This document shows positions 24,123-31,678 of a DNA stretch of 46,313 nt, piece by piece. Source of the DNA: Oscillospiraceae bacterium (GTDB lineage Bacteria; Bacillota; Clostridia; Oscillospirales; Oscillospiraceae); contig JAETOQ010000013.1 of NCBI GenBank assembly GCA_021771635.1, forward strand, positions 1-46,313, given 5' to 3'. The position numbers and the translations under genes are program-made. Position 1 is the stretch's first letter. Each line of letters begins with the position of its first letter. The notes under the pieces are model-generated. The model saw only the letters and a program-made list of their open reading frames with translations, had not been told where the DNA came from and did not search any database.

Positions 24123-25433
24123 TCAGCGCCGCTTTTTCCATTGGAAACACACAGCCGCCGCCAGGGGCAGCAGGGAAACCGCCAGCGCCGCCCAGAGCAC
24201 CGGGCCGCGCTCCGTGGCGGAGAGAGATATTTCCTCAGCAGCCGGTGTCTCTGCCGGTTCCTCCCGGGGTGTTTCCACAGGCGCTTCTGTCTCTGCCTCC
24301 GGCTTTTCCCGCAGGGCATCCGGCATCTCCAGCAGTTCCGGTGCCGGGGCATTCGGATCGATCTCCATCCAGGACACCTCTCCCGCCTGCTCCATCAGCT
24401 TCCTGCATTCCGTCCGGACCTCCGGGAACCGATCCTGCGGGTACTCCTCCTGAATGGACACATGATACGCGCTGGGCAGCTCCCAGAGGCTGCCATCCTC
24501 CAGAATCGCCAGCGTACAGTCCTCGGTGGCCTCTGCGTAACGGACGCCCTCCATGATCTTCACCGGGACCGCCAGCTCCTTGTCCGGCAGATCACCGTTA
24601 TAGGCGTCCTCCGAGTCCGGCGCACCGTCCTTTAGGATGGCGGGCCTCCCGCGGCCCCAAGACCAGAGGGTGCCCTCCACCGTCACAGCGGTGGGACCAA
24701 GTCCGCCGTGGAAGCAGACTACGTTTTCCAGCAGCAGCTCCGGCGTGCCGTACCAATCCCCTTTGCGGACCGCCCGATAGAGGCCGCCATTCTCTCCCAG
24801 CATCAGCAGTGCGTCCGCGGCATAATCATAGCTCACCTCCGCCGCGTTGACCGCCACCGGGAGCAGCAAAGTCTCTCCATCTTCGGCGGACCGCCGCTCT
24901 ACCCATGTACCGCTCTCCAACTGGATATAATTTCCCCAAAAGGCCCGCACCTGGTCCATGATCTGCTCCGGCATCCGGAACGTTTTCGTCTCCGAATCAT
25001 ATCCGCCCCAGGTCCACAGCGTCCCGTCGTCCTTCAGCGCCACGACACATTCAGTCATATCGTGGACCGAAACCACGTGGTCCATCAGCCGTACCGCGCC
25101 CTGACGGCCGCTCTGTCCGCACAGCTTCCCCTGGAAATCACTCCCCCAGCCCCAGAGGACGCCGTCCCGATCCACCGCAAAGCCTGCCAAAAAACCGCTC
25201 TCCGCATAGACCGCGTGCTTCACCTCCGGTACGGCATCTTCCCAGAGTACCGGGTCCACCTCGGCGGTGATACCGCCGTGGAAGCTGTCGCCCCAGGACC
25301 AGAGGGTGCCGTCGCCGTCGATGGCATAGTGGGTGTAGCCGCCGTTGGAAATGGGCCGCTTCACCGGCTCCAAGGCGGCGGCCGAGGCCGTCAGCAGAAG
25401 CAGGGCGGCCAACAGCGCAAACAGCCGTTTCAT
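24123..25433 (-). CDS. Surface-anchored RCC1-repeat protein
   Basis: A 436-aa exported protein. A signal peptide (about 1-20, ending ASAAA) precedes about five RCC1-type repeats: DGTLWSWGDS, DGVLWGWGSD, DGTLWTWGGY, EGTLWSWGRG and DGSLWEL, which should fold as a beta-propeller. A Glu/Pro/Thr-rich spacer follows (about 375-410), then a transmembrane segment and a basic KKRR tail, a sortase-like anchor layout without an LPxTG motif. Start ATG 25433 follows GGGGGGAGAG. RCC1 repeats in gut Clostridia are usually of unknown function; binding to a surface ligand is a guess. Confidence 0.82.
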   Translation of the reverse strand: MKRLFALLAALLLLTASAAALEPVKRPISNGGYTHYAIDGDGTLWSWGDSFHGGITAEVDPVLWEDAVPEVKHAVYAESGFLAGFAVDRDGVLWGWGSDFQGKLCGQSGRQGAVRLMDHVVSVHDMTECVVALKDDGTLWTWGGYDSETKTFRMPEQIMDQVRAFWGNYIQLESGTWVERRSAEDGETLLLPVAVNAAEVSYDYAADALLMLGENGGLYRAVRKGDWYGTPELLLENVVCFHGGLGPTAVTVEGTLWSWGRGRPAILKDGAPDSEDAYNGDLPDKELAVPVKIMEGVRYAEATEDCTLAILEDGSLWELPSAYHVSIQEEYPQDRFPEVRTECRKLMEQAGEVSWMEIDPNAPAPELLEMPDALREKPEAETEAPVETPREEPAETPAAEEISLSATERGPVLWAALAVSLLPLAAAVCFQWKKRR

Positions 25434-25443
25434 CTCTCCCCCC

Positions 25444-25809
25444 TTACCGCGCGGGGATGATCTCGATCCAGTACCCGTCGGGGTCGCTGATGAAGTAGAT
25501 GCCCATCTCCGGGTTTTCAAAGCAGATGCAGCCCAGCGCGTCATGCCGGGCATGGGCGGCGGCGTAGTCCTCCGCCTGCATGGCCAGGTGGAATTCGCAC
25601 TCCCCCAGATCGTACTTCTGGGGATGGTCCCGCAGCCAGGTCAGCTCCAGACGGAAGTCCGTCTTCCCGTCCCCCAGAAAGACAATGACAAAGCTGCCGT
25701 CCGCCGCTTCCTTCCGGCGCACCGGCTCCAGATCCAGGGCGTCCTTATAAAATTGAAGGGACTTGTCCAGATCCGACACATTGAAGTTGAAATGGTTGAA
25801 TGAAAGCAT
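25444..25809 (-). CDS. VOC-family (glyoxalase I-like) protein
   Basis: A 121-aa metal-dependent enzyme of the vicinal oxygen chelate superfamily. It has two beta-alpha-beta-beta-beta modules: FNHFNFNVSDLDKSLQFYKDAL at the start and FHLAMQAEDYAAAHARHDALG in the middle, ending YFISDPDGYWIEIIPA. Candidate metal ligands are the first-strand His, the central Glu, the FHLA His and the WIEI Glu. It fits lactoylglutathione-lyase-like proteins, although these bacteria may not use glutathione. ATG 25809 is 6 nt after AGGTG; an in-frame GTG at 25818 is less well placed. Confidence 0.82.
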   Translation of the reverse strand: MLSFNHFNFNVSDLDKSLQFYKDALDLEPVRRKEAADGSFVIVFLGDGKTDFRLELTWLRDHPQKYDLGECEFHLAMQAEDYAAAHARHDALGCICFENPEMGIYFISDPDGYWIEIIPAR

Positions 25810-25896
25810 CCCGATCACCTCATTTTTTTAGATGATTCCAGTATACCACAGCCTTCCAGGCCCCTGCAACCGCTTCCTCCTGCCAGAAGGTTTTTC

Positions 25897-25981
25897 TACC
25901 ATCGATTGACAAGGGGAAACACGCCTGCCAGCATTTGTTTTAGCCCCGAAAAACCGTATTTCCCCTTGTCAATCGATGGTA
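25897..25981. repeat. 23-bp perfect inverted repeat
   Basis: Positions 25897-25919 are perfectly inverted at 25959-25981 with 39 nt between. Each arm contains ATCGATTGACA followed by AGGGGAAA. No target-site duplication or T-tract is obvious. It lies between the VOC gene (minus) and feoA (plus). It could be a short non-autonomous transposable element, a recombination site or a large hairpin. Confidence 0.85.
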
Positions 25982-26029
25982 TACAAAATGATTTAAAAAG
26001 TTTGTCGGAAATTCTGGTGATTTTGCTAT

Positions 26030-26058
26030 TTGACAGAGGCGAGATGCCGTGATAGACT
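26030..26058 (+). promoter_or_regulatory. Promoter of feoAB
   Basis: TTGACA (26030-26035), 17-nt spacer, extended -10 TGA-TAGACT (-10 at 26053-26058). Confidence 0.82.
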
Positions 26059-26064
26059 CGCAAT

Positions 26065-26082
26065 AGTTAGAATAAGCTAACT
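26065..26082 (+). promoter_or_regulatory. Candidate iron-responsive operator of feoAB
   Basis: AGTTAG (26065-26070), 6 nt, CTAACT (26077-26082), an inverted repeat covering the predicted transcription start. The half-site resembles the TTAG/CTAA arms bound by DtxR/IdeR-type metal repressors but with wider spacing. The regulator is not in the window. Confidence 0.5.
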
Positions 26083-26101
26083 GTAAAGGAGGAAATTGCC
26101 G

Positions 26102-26332
26102 ATGACTTTGGATATGCTGCCCCTGGGCCAGGACGCTGTCATCACCGCTGTGGGCGGAGAGGGCCCGCTGCGCTGCCGTCTGCTGGACATGGGCCTGATC
26201 CCCAAGACTCTGGTGCGGGTCGAAAAGGTCGCCCCTCTGGGAGATCCCATTGAGCTGTGGGTGCGGGGCTACTCCCTGTCCCTGCGGAAAGAGGACGCCC
26301 ACAATATCACCGTGGAGGTGAGGAAGGCATGA
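26102..26332 (+). CDS. feoA: Ferrous iron transport protein A
   Basis: A 76-aa SH3-like cytosolic protein that supports FeoB. LDMLPLGQDAVITAV, LLDMGLIPKTLVRVEKVAPLGDPIELWVRGYSLSLRKEDA is the full FeoA fold. ATG 26102 is 9 nt after AGGAGG; an in-frame TTG at 26096 is too close. It overlaps feoB by ATGA. Confidence 0.93.
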   Translation: MTLDMLPLGQDAVITAVGGEGPLRCRLLDMGLIPKTLVRVEKVAPLGDPIELWVRGYSLSLRKEDAHNITVEVRKA

Positions 26333-28335
26333 TCCTCGCACTGGCAGGCAATCAAAACTGCGGCAAGACCACCCTGTTCAACCAGCTCACCGGCTCCAAC
26401 CAGCATGTGGGCAACTTCCCCGGCGTCACCGTGGATCAGAAATCCGGTGAGGTCCGGGGGCAGAAAGACTGCACCGTCGTGGATCTGCCGGGCATCTACT
26501 CCATCCGGCCCTATACGCCGGAGGAGATCGTCACCCGGGACTTCATCCTGAATCAGAGGCCCGACGGCATTATCAACATCGTGGACGCCACCAACATTGA
26601 GCGGAACCTCTACCTCACCTTGCAATTGATGGAGATGCGCATCCCTATGGTGCTGGCGCTGAACATGATGGACGAGGTATCCGCCAACGGCGGCACCATC
26701 GATATCCAGGGCATGTCCAAGGCTCTGGGCATTCCTGTGGTCCCCATCTCCGCCGTGAAAAATGAGGGTGTGGACGAGCTGATCCGCATCGCGGTCAGCA
26801 CCGCCAAAAACCGGACCTATCCCCAGGTATACGATTTCTGCACCCCTGGTCCCGTCCACCGCTGCATCCACGCGGTGGTCCACCAGATTGAAGACCACGC
26901 CGAGGCCGCCGGCCTCCCTGTCCGCTTTGCCGCCACCAAGCTGATCGAAGACGACCCGGACATCCGGGCGCGGCTGGAGCTGGACCAGAACGAGCTGGAG
27001 CTGATCGAACACAGCGTCCAGGAGATGGAGGCCGAGCACGGCATGGACCGCAACGCGGCCCTGGCGGATATGCGGTATGACTTTATTGAGGGCGTCTGCC
27101 GGGAGACGGTGGTCAAATGCCGGGAGTCCAGGGAGCGCCAGCGCAGTGAGGCCATCGACCGGGTGGTCACCAACAGGTATCTGGCCCTGCCCATCTTCTT
27201 CGGCATCATGCTGGCGATCTTCTACCTGACCTTCAATGTCATCGGCGCGTTTCTCTCCGATCTGCTGGCGGCCGGCATCGACACGCTGGCGGTTGCCGTG
27301 GACGCGGGCCTGACGGCCTACGGCTTGAACCCGGTGGTCCACAGCCTGGTGATCGACGGCATTTTCGCCGGAGTGGGCAGTGTATTGAGCTTTTTGCCCA
27401 TTATCGTGGTCCTTTTCTTCTTTTTATCGATTTTGGAGGATACCGGATACATGGCCCGTGTGGCCTTCGTCATGGACCAGCTGCTGCGGAAGATCGGCCT
27501 GTCCGGCCGCAGCATCGTGCCGATGCTGATCGGCTTCGGCTGCTCGGTGCCCGCCATCATGTCCACCCGGACGCTGGCCTCCGAGCGGGACCGGCGGATG
27601 ACCATCCTGCTGACGCCCTTTATGAGCTGTTCCGCCAAGATCCCCATCTACGCGGTATTCACCGCCGCGTTCTTCCCCGGCTGCGCGGCGCTGGTGATGA
27701 TCGGCCTGTACTTAGGCGGCATCCTGGTGGGCATTCTGGCGGCCAAGATCCTGGGCGCCACCGCATTTCAGGGGAATCCGGTCCCCTTTGTCATGGAGCT
27801 GCCCAACTACCGCTTCCCCTCCGCCAAAAGCGTGGGCCAGCTGTGCTGGGACAAGGCCAAGGACTTTTTGACCCGGGCTTTTACCATCATCTTTGTGGCC
27901 ACCATTCTGGTCTGGTTCCTCCAGACCTTTGACACCCGGCTGAACCTGGTGACGGACAGCGCCGACAGCCTGCTGGCCGCCGTGGGTGCCTGGATCGCCC
28001 CCCTGTTTGCCCCCCTGGGCTTTGGCGACTGGCGGGTATCCACCGCCCTGATCACCGGCTTCATTGCCAAGGAGTCCGTGATCTCCACCCTGGGCATCCT
28101 CACCGGCGCGGGCGCCGATGTGACGGTGGAAGCCCTCAGTTCCCTGTTCTCCACCGTGACTGCCATCAGCTTCCTGGTGTTCACCCTGCTGTACACGCCC
28201 TGCGTGGCGGCGATCTCCGCGGTGAAGCGGGAGCTTGGCTCCGGCTGGAAGGCGGCGGGCGTCGCCATCAGCCAGTGCTGTGTGGCCTGGGTGGTGTCCT
28301 TCCTGGTCTATCACATCGCTCTTCTGATCGCATAG
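26329..28335 (+). CDS. feoB: Ferrous iron transport protein B
   Basis: A 668-aa inner-membrane Fe(II) transporter with an N-terminal G domain. G1 is GNQNCGKT (7-14), the G3 motif is DLPG, G4 is the FeoB-type NMMD, and the switch region includes GNFPGVTVD. A helical guanine-dissociation-inhibitor-like region follows (about 165-270), then the transmembrane core with two nucleoside-transporter-like gates; GFGCSVPAIM and SCSAKIPIY contain the conserved Cys thought to line the iron path. The start is in the feoA stop; the frame upstream is a shadow of feoA. Confidence 0.95.
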   Translation: MILALAGNQNCGKTTLFNQLTGSNQHVGNFPGVTVDQKSGEVRGQKDCTVVDLPGIYSIRPYTPEEIVTRDFILNQRPDGIINIVDATNIERNLYLTLQLMEMRIPMVLALNMMDEVSANGGTIDIQGMSKALGIPVVPISAVKNEGVDELIRIAVSTAKNRTYPQVYDFCTPGPVHRCIHAVVHQIEDHAEAAGLPVRFAATKLIEDDPDIRARLELDQNELELIEHSVQEMEAEHGMDRNAALADMRYDFIEGVCRETVVKCRESRERQRSEAIDRVVTNRYLALPIFFGIMLAIFYLTFNVIGAFLSDLLAAGIDTLAVAVDAGLTAYGLNPVVHSLVIDGIFAGVGSVLSFLPIIVVLFFFLSILEDTGYMARVAFVMDQLLRKIGLSGRSIVPMLIGFGCSVPAIMSTRTLASERDRRMTILLTPFMSCSAKIPIYAVFTAAFFPGCAALVMIGLYLGGILVGILAAKILGATAFQGNPVPFVMELPNYRFPSAKSVGQLCWDKAKDFLTRAFTIIFVATILVWFLQTFDTRLNLVTDSADSLLAAVGAWIAPLFAPLGFGDWRVSTALITGFIAKESVISTLGILTGAGADVTVEALSSLFSTVTAISFLVFTLLYTPCVAAISAVKRELGSGWKAAGVAISQCCVAWVVSFLVYHIALLIA

Positions 28336-28345
28336 GAGGTCCTTT

Positions 28346-28486
28346 ATGCTGGAATTCCTGATTTTGGCCCTGCTGGGGGGCTGGCTGTTCCTGGCCCTCC
28401 GCTCCTGCCTCCGCCGGAAGGGCGGCTGCGGTTCCTCCTGCGACGGCTGCTGTTCAGCCTGCCGCGCCAACTGCCAAAAGCGATAA
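28346..28486 (+). CDS. FeoB-associated Cys-rich membrane protein
   Basis: A 46-aa protein directly after feoB with a strong ribosome site (AGGAGG, 7 nt before ATG 28346). One transmembrane helix (about 2-19) is followed by a basic stop and six Cys (GGCGSSCDGCCSACRANC, plus C21). This is the FeoB-associated Cys-rich membrane protein family; it may deliver or sense iron at the FeoB exit. Confidence 0.9.
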   Translation: MLEFLILALLGGWLFLALRSCLRRKGGCGSSCDGCCSACRANCQKR

Positions 28487-28490
28487 GCCA

Positions 28491-28571
28491 TGATCCCCGG
28501 ACCGAACGGTCCGGGGATCACGACTCTTCATAAGATCAGGGGCAGCAGCTGAAAAAGCTGCTGCCCCTGAT
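28491..28571 (+). terminator. Two consecutive hairpins after the feo operon
   Basis: A perfect 13-bp stem with loop GAAC (28491-28520), then a perfect 16-bp stem with loop GAAAA (28535-28571). Neither is followed by a strong T-run, so they may act as 3'-end stabilisers as well as terminators. Confidence 0.6.
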
Positions 28572-28582
28572 TTGCATGTGTC

Positions 28583-28733
28583 ATACTAAAACTTGTTAAA
28601 AAGCTTTTTATAGCGCCGGAGGCGCGTCAAGTTCTTATGAGACGCATTTTGCACCGTTTACGGTGCGAAATGGAAACGCACTTGTGCGTTTCCGTTCTTG
28701 ATAAAACGAAATGGTTTTATCAAGAATTAGTAT
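28583..28733. repeat. Compact multi-hairpin element
   Basis: About 150 nt in which nearly every base is in an inverted repeat. ATACTAA (28583-28589) closes with TTAGTAT (28727-28733). Inside: AACTTG (28590-28595) with CAAGTT (28628-28633); TAAAAAGCTTTTTA self-palindrome (28597-28610); GCGCC/GGCGC (28613-28625); GCGTC/GACGC (28624-28645); a 12-bp stem 28645-28656 with 28661-28672; a 10-bp stem 28672-28681 with 28684-28693; a 13-bp stem 28695-28707 with 28714-28726. No coding frame fits. It may be a repetitive palindromic element or a structured RNA. Confidence 0.8.
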
Positions 28734-28777
28734 CAGGCAGCTGTCAACGGGGACGCGGCCCATCTGCCTGTTCCGGC

Positions 28778-28969
28778 TTATTTCTGCTCCTGCTTGAGCC
28801 GCTTTTTTGCCTCCTCCACGGTCTCGCCGTCTTTGGTCAGATAGCGCTCAACAAAGGCATCCTCCATTTTGGTATAGCCGTCTACAACGGTATCCTCAAT
28901 TTTTTCAAAGGTGCCGACAACTTTTTCCGCGATTTTTTCATTCGCTTTTACGATTTTTGATTTTGCCAT
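28778..28969 (-). CDS. Small charged helical protein in the TetR-controlled cluster
   Basis: A 63-aa Lys/Glu-rich protein, mostly helical by composition (KIVKANEKIAEKVVGTFEKI, ETVEEAKKRLKQ), no Cys and no membrane segment. It is the last gene of a minus-strand cluster with two membrane proteins, divergent from a TetR regulator. Function unknown; similar short proteins occur with TetR-regulated membrane genes in Firmicutes, as far as I recall. Confidence 0.7.
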   Translation of the reverse strand: MAKSKIVKANEKIAEKVVGTFEKIEDTVVDGYTKMEDAFVERYLTKDGETVEEAKKRLKQEQK

Positions 28970-28975
28970 TCTGAT

Positions 28976-29647
28976 CTATCCTTTCTTGATCCCTCTGATC
29001 GTCATGAAAATTCCCAGCATCAGTACAAATAAGCAAATACCAGCCCCTGTCAACGCGTTCATCAGCCGTACTTTTGCACTGTCTATCGCCCCGAAAGAGA
29101 CCAGCATGGACCGCTGCAAGGTCAGGACCGACGCGGCCACCTCGGCATAGCTGATCGTGCGAATGACCGCCAGCAGCGGAGAGGGGTTCTTCCTCTGCCG
29201 CACAGCTCTGATGACCGCCATTGTGATTTTGTAAAAGGTATAGGCCGCGATGGTGATCATGGTGATCTCGCCATATTTTGCGGTGATGTTCTGCGACAGG
29301 CTGATGTAATTGACCGCCGCCAAAACAAGGCTCAACAGGACGAGCAGCACGCCGGACAGCTTCATCACAAAATACTCTGTATCATCAGACGCCGCGGCGC
29401 CGCCCCTGCGTTCACACAAAACGGCGGAGAGGCGCATGGTGCCTAAAACAGTGTAGTAGGCACACATCGTGATAAACCACACAGACATGCCGATCACGCC
29501 CAGCACACCATGGTACAGCGCATAGAGGAGATTCAGCAAAAAGCCGAGAGCCGCAGTCAAAACCATCCGGAATCGCTGTTCCCCGACGATCCGCCTCCCC
29601 AATTCCGTTTTTGCAAGCCGGTCGGCGGCGGCCCGCCTGACATTCAC
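28976..29647 (-). CDS. Multi-pass membrane protein, function unknown
   Basis: A 223-aa product with about five hydrophobic segments (near 25-45, 46-65, 90-110, 120-145 and 195-220). The start is GTG 29647, overlapping the stop of the upstream gene (GTGA) and placed 9 nt after AAAGGG; an ATG-led longer frame would lie inside the upstream gene. I recognise no family. It is probably co-regulated with its neighbours by the divergent TetR protein. Confidence 0.7.
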   Translation of the reverse strand: MNVRRAAADRLAKTELGRRIVGEQRFRMVLTAALGFLLNLLYALYHGVLGVIGMSVWFITMCAYYTVLGTMRLSAVLCERRGGAAASDDTEYFVMKLSGVLLVLLSLVLAAVNYISLSQNITAKYGEITMITIAAYTFYKITMAVIRAVRQRKNPSPLLAVIRTISYAEVAASVLTLQRSMLVSFGAIDSAKVRLMNALTGAGICLFVLMLGIFMTIRGIKKG

Positions 29648-30015
29648 GCTTTTAAGCCCTTTGTTAAGGGGATCAGGCAAAGCAGGATGATGATCCCAAT
29701 AAGGCCGATCACAATTCCCTCGATCATCTTGCCCCATACCATGCAGAAGCACATGCCAACACCCAGGGACAGCGCACCGATGATACCGACGATCATCGTT
29801 AAAACGGTCTTCCCTGAAATATGGATCGGCTCCTTATGCTCCATCCTTCTCCGTATGAGCAAGGTGATCAGCCCCAGCAGGATACCTATACACCCGAAAA
29901 TGACCCCCGGCTGAAAAGCGTCCCACTCCGGGATCAGCGCCATGCACATGCCAAGGGCGAACAGCATCCCGCTGACTGTTCCCAGCATCACCGCAACAAA
30001 ACTGCTTTTTTTCAT
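29644..30015 (-). CDS. Four-TM membrane protein under TetR control
   Basis: A 123-aa product with four hydrophobic helices (about 6-27, 36-54, 68-90 and 98-117) and a basic loop RRRMEHKE between helices 2 and 3. ATG 30015 follows GGAGGTG. It is the first gene of the cluster divergent from the TetR gene, with a palindrome in between. No family recognised with confidence. Confidence 0.7.
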   Translation of the reverse strand: MKKSSFVAVMLGTVSGMLFALGMCMALIPEWDAFQPGVIFGCIGILLGLITLLIRRRMEHKEPIHISGKTVLTMIVGIIGALSLGVGMCFCMVWGKMIEGIVIGLIGIIILLCLIPLTKGLKA

Positions 30016-30038
30016 GAAAGCACCTCCAATTTTTTATT

Positions 30039-30058
30039 AAAGCAACAGTTGTTGTTTT
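30039..30058. promoter_or_regulatory. Candidate TetR operator in the divergent intergenic region
   Basis: AAAGCAACA-GT-TGTTGTTTT: arms 30039-30047 and 30050-30058 match at 8 of 9 positions. It overlaps the -35 of the TetR gene (TTGTTG, 30049-30054), so a bound dimer would block it and probably the divergent gene too. Confidence 0.65.
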
Positions 30059-30077
30059 AATTTAAATGCAGTATAAT
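30049..30077 (+). promoter_or_regulatory. Promoter of the TetR gene
   Basis: TTGTTG (30049-30054), 17-nt spacer, perfect TATAAT (30072-30077). Confidence 0.75.
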
Positions 30078-30139
30078 ACCTCTGATGTCTGAAAACAATC
30101 ATCAATTCGCATACAAGTGTTGGAGTAAAGGGAGTTTTT

Positions 30140-30682
30140 ATGAATACGCCGAATAACAAGAGAAGACGGGAGTCCATCGAAAAAATTGAAAGAGTCTTTG
30201 TCGAACTGCTGCAATCCAGGGAATTGGAGCAAATCAGCATATCGGATATCTGTAAAAAAGCGAAATTGAACCGCAGCACCTTTTACGCCAACTATGCAGA
30301 TATTTATGAGCTGGCAGATTCCATACGGGACAGGCTGGAAAACAATCTGTCGGAGCTGTATAAAAGCGAGATCGCCACAGGTTTTGACAGCCATGACTAT
30401 CTCAAGCTGTTCCAGCACATCAGGGATCACCAGATCTTTTACAAAACCTATTTCAAATTGGGATACGATGATAATTATAAGATCATCACGTATGATACGG
30501 CCCTTGCGAGCCAGCATTTTCAAAACCGTTTCGTCGAATACCATATGGAATTTTTCAAAAGCGGCATAACAAAGATCATCAAAATGTGGCTGCAAAATGG
30601 CTGCGTGGAGACGCCTGAAGAAATGTTTGGGATCATCCAGAGCGAATACCGGGGCCGCAAGGAATTTTTCTCTGAAAAATAG
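30140..30682 (+). CDS. TetR/AcrR-family transcriptional regulator
   Basis: A 180-aa regulator. The N-terminal helix-turn-helix is SRELEQISISDICKKAKLNRSTFYANYADIYEL (about 27-60), and the remaining helical domain should bind an effector and dimerise. It is divergent from the three-gene membrane cluster, with a palindrome over its own -35, so autoregulation and repression of the cluster are likely. Its lower GC than most neighbours hints at later acquisition of this cluster. Confidence 0.92.
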   Translation: MNTPNNKRRRESIEKIERVFVELLQSRELEQISISDICKKAKLNRSTFYANYADIYELADSIRDRLENNLSELYKSEIATGFDSHDYLKLFQHIRDHQIFYKTYFKLGYDDNYKIITYDTALASQHFQNRFVEYHMEFFKSGITKIIKMWLQNGCVETPEEMFGIIQSEYRGRKEFFSEK

Positions 30683-30770
30683 TAATTGCGTGTCCATGAG
30701 GTGCCGCCTGCCAAGCCATGCGATGCGCCGTCCGTGCACACGCGGTGTCCGCAGACCAGCATATAACAGA

Positions 30771-30902
30771 AGGCCGCTTCCGCCAAGGGCGGAAACGGCC
30801 TCCTGCTGCACTGTCATTCAGTTGGGCACGGCCTATCCGCGCAGGCGCGGCGCCGTGTGTATGTCAGGGCTGGGGCACCGGCAGGTGCCGCCGGCCTTTT
30901 TT
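30771..30902 (+). terminator. Hairpins and terminator after the TetR gene
   Basis: A hairpin 30771-30784 with 30788-30801 (one mismatch), then GGCACC/GGTGCC or CCGGC/GCCGG (30874-30894) followed by six T (30897-30902). The remainder of 30683-30909 shows no convincing gene. Confidence 0.55.
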
Positions 30903-30909
30903 GCAAAGG

Positions 30910-31674
30910 TTATCCCGCCTGATCCCGAATCGCCTGATCCCGGAGGATGGTGTAGACCTCGGAAATGTCGCTGATAGAGTAGGTGGCCTTCACATCCTTC
31001 GGCACATCTTTATCCCGGGATTTTGTCAGGTGGGAATGGATGTGGAACGTCACGGCAAAGCCCACGTTCTGCGGACCAATGACGTCCCGGGAGAAGGTAT
31101 CTCCCACATAGGCGCAGGTAGAGGGCTCAGACTGCACCTGATTCAGGGAGACAAGGAAAATATTCGGGTCCGGCTTCCGGTAGCCGGTGACGGAGGACAG
31201 CGTCACATCCTGGAAGTAGTCCCGGATGCCGTACTCCTTCAGGATCCAAAACACTTGATACAAGCTGGCGGTGTTGCTGATCACGCCCAGCTTCATACCC
31301 ATACCCTTCAAGCCCTCCAGCATCTCCGGGACGCCGGGGCGAAGGCTGCGGTGGTAATAGGTGACCTCCCACATGTGGGCAAGCTCTTCCGCAAAGGGCT
31401 TGACGGTCTCAAAATCCAGGCCGAATTCCGTCAGGACATAGCAGCCCCAGATCTCCTCCGGCTTTAATTCGCGGTTGGTAGGGCCGCGGTACGCGGCGTA
31501 GCGGTCCCAGCCGTCCGCCAGCTTTTTGACGGCGGTGGGAACATCCATGTCCACGGCGATCCCCTTTTCACGGAGAATGCGCAGGACCTCACGGGCGGAC
31601 TCCTCACGGCTGGCGTCATCGGTATAGATGTCCTCCAGCGTGCCGCCCATATCAAACAATACAGTATCGATCAT
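30910..31674 (-). CDS. HAD-superfamily hydrolase
   Basis: A 254-aa probable phosphatase or haloacid-type hydrolase. Motif I is FDMGGTL: the nucleophile D8 is present but the usual second Asp is Gly, a change seen in several HAD subgroups that alters acid-base catalysis. Motif II is VISNT, motif III the Lys in GYRKPDPNIF, and motif IV GDTFSRD. A helical cap lies between motifs I and II. It begins 4 nt after the upstream membrane gene and ends the ABC importer operon, so it may act on the imported compound. Confidence 0.85.
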   Translation of the reverse strand: MIDTVLFDMGGTLEDIYTDDASREESAREVLRILREKGIAVDMDVPTAVKKLADGWDRYAAYRGPTNRELKPEEIWGCYVLTEFGLDFETVKPFAEELAHMWEVTYYHRSLRPGVPEMLEGLKGMGMKLGVISNTASLYQVFWILKEYGIRDYFQDVTLSSVTGYRKPDPNIFLVSLNQVQSEPSTCAYVGDTFSRDVIGPQNVGFAVTFHIHSHLTKSRDKDVPKDVKATYSISDISEVYTILRDQAIRDQAG

Positions 31675-31678
31675 ACGC

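Noticed and set aside
25905-25965. TTGACA in both arms of the 23-bp inverted repeat as promoters
   Set aside because: No usable -10 hexamer lies 16-18 nt downstream of either one.
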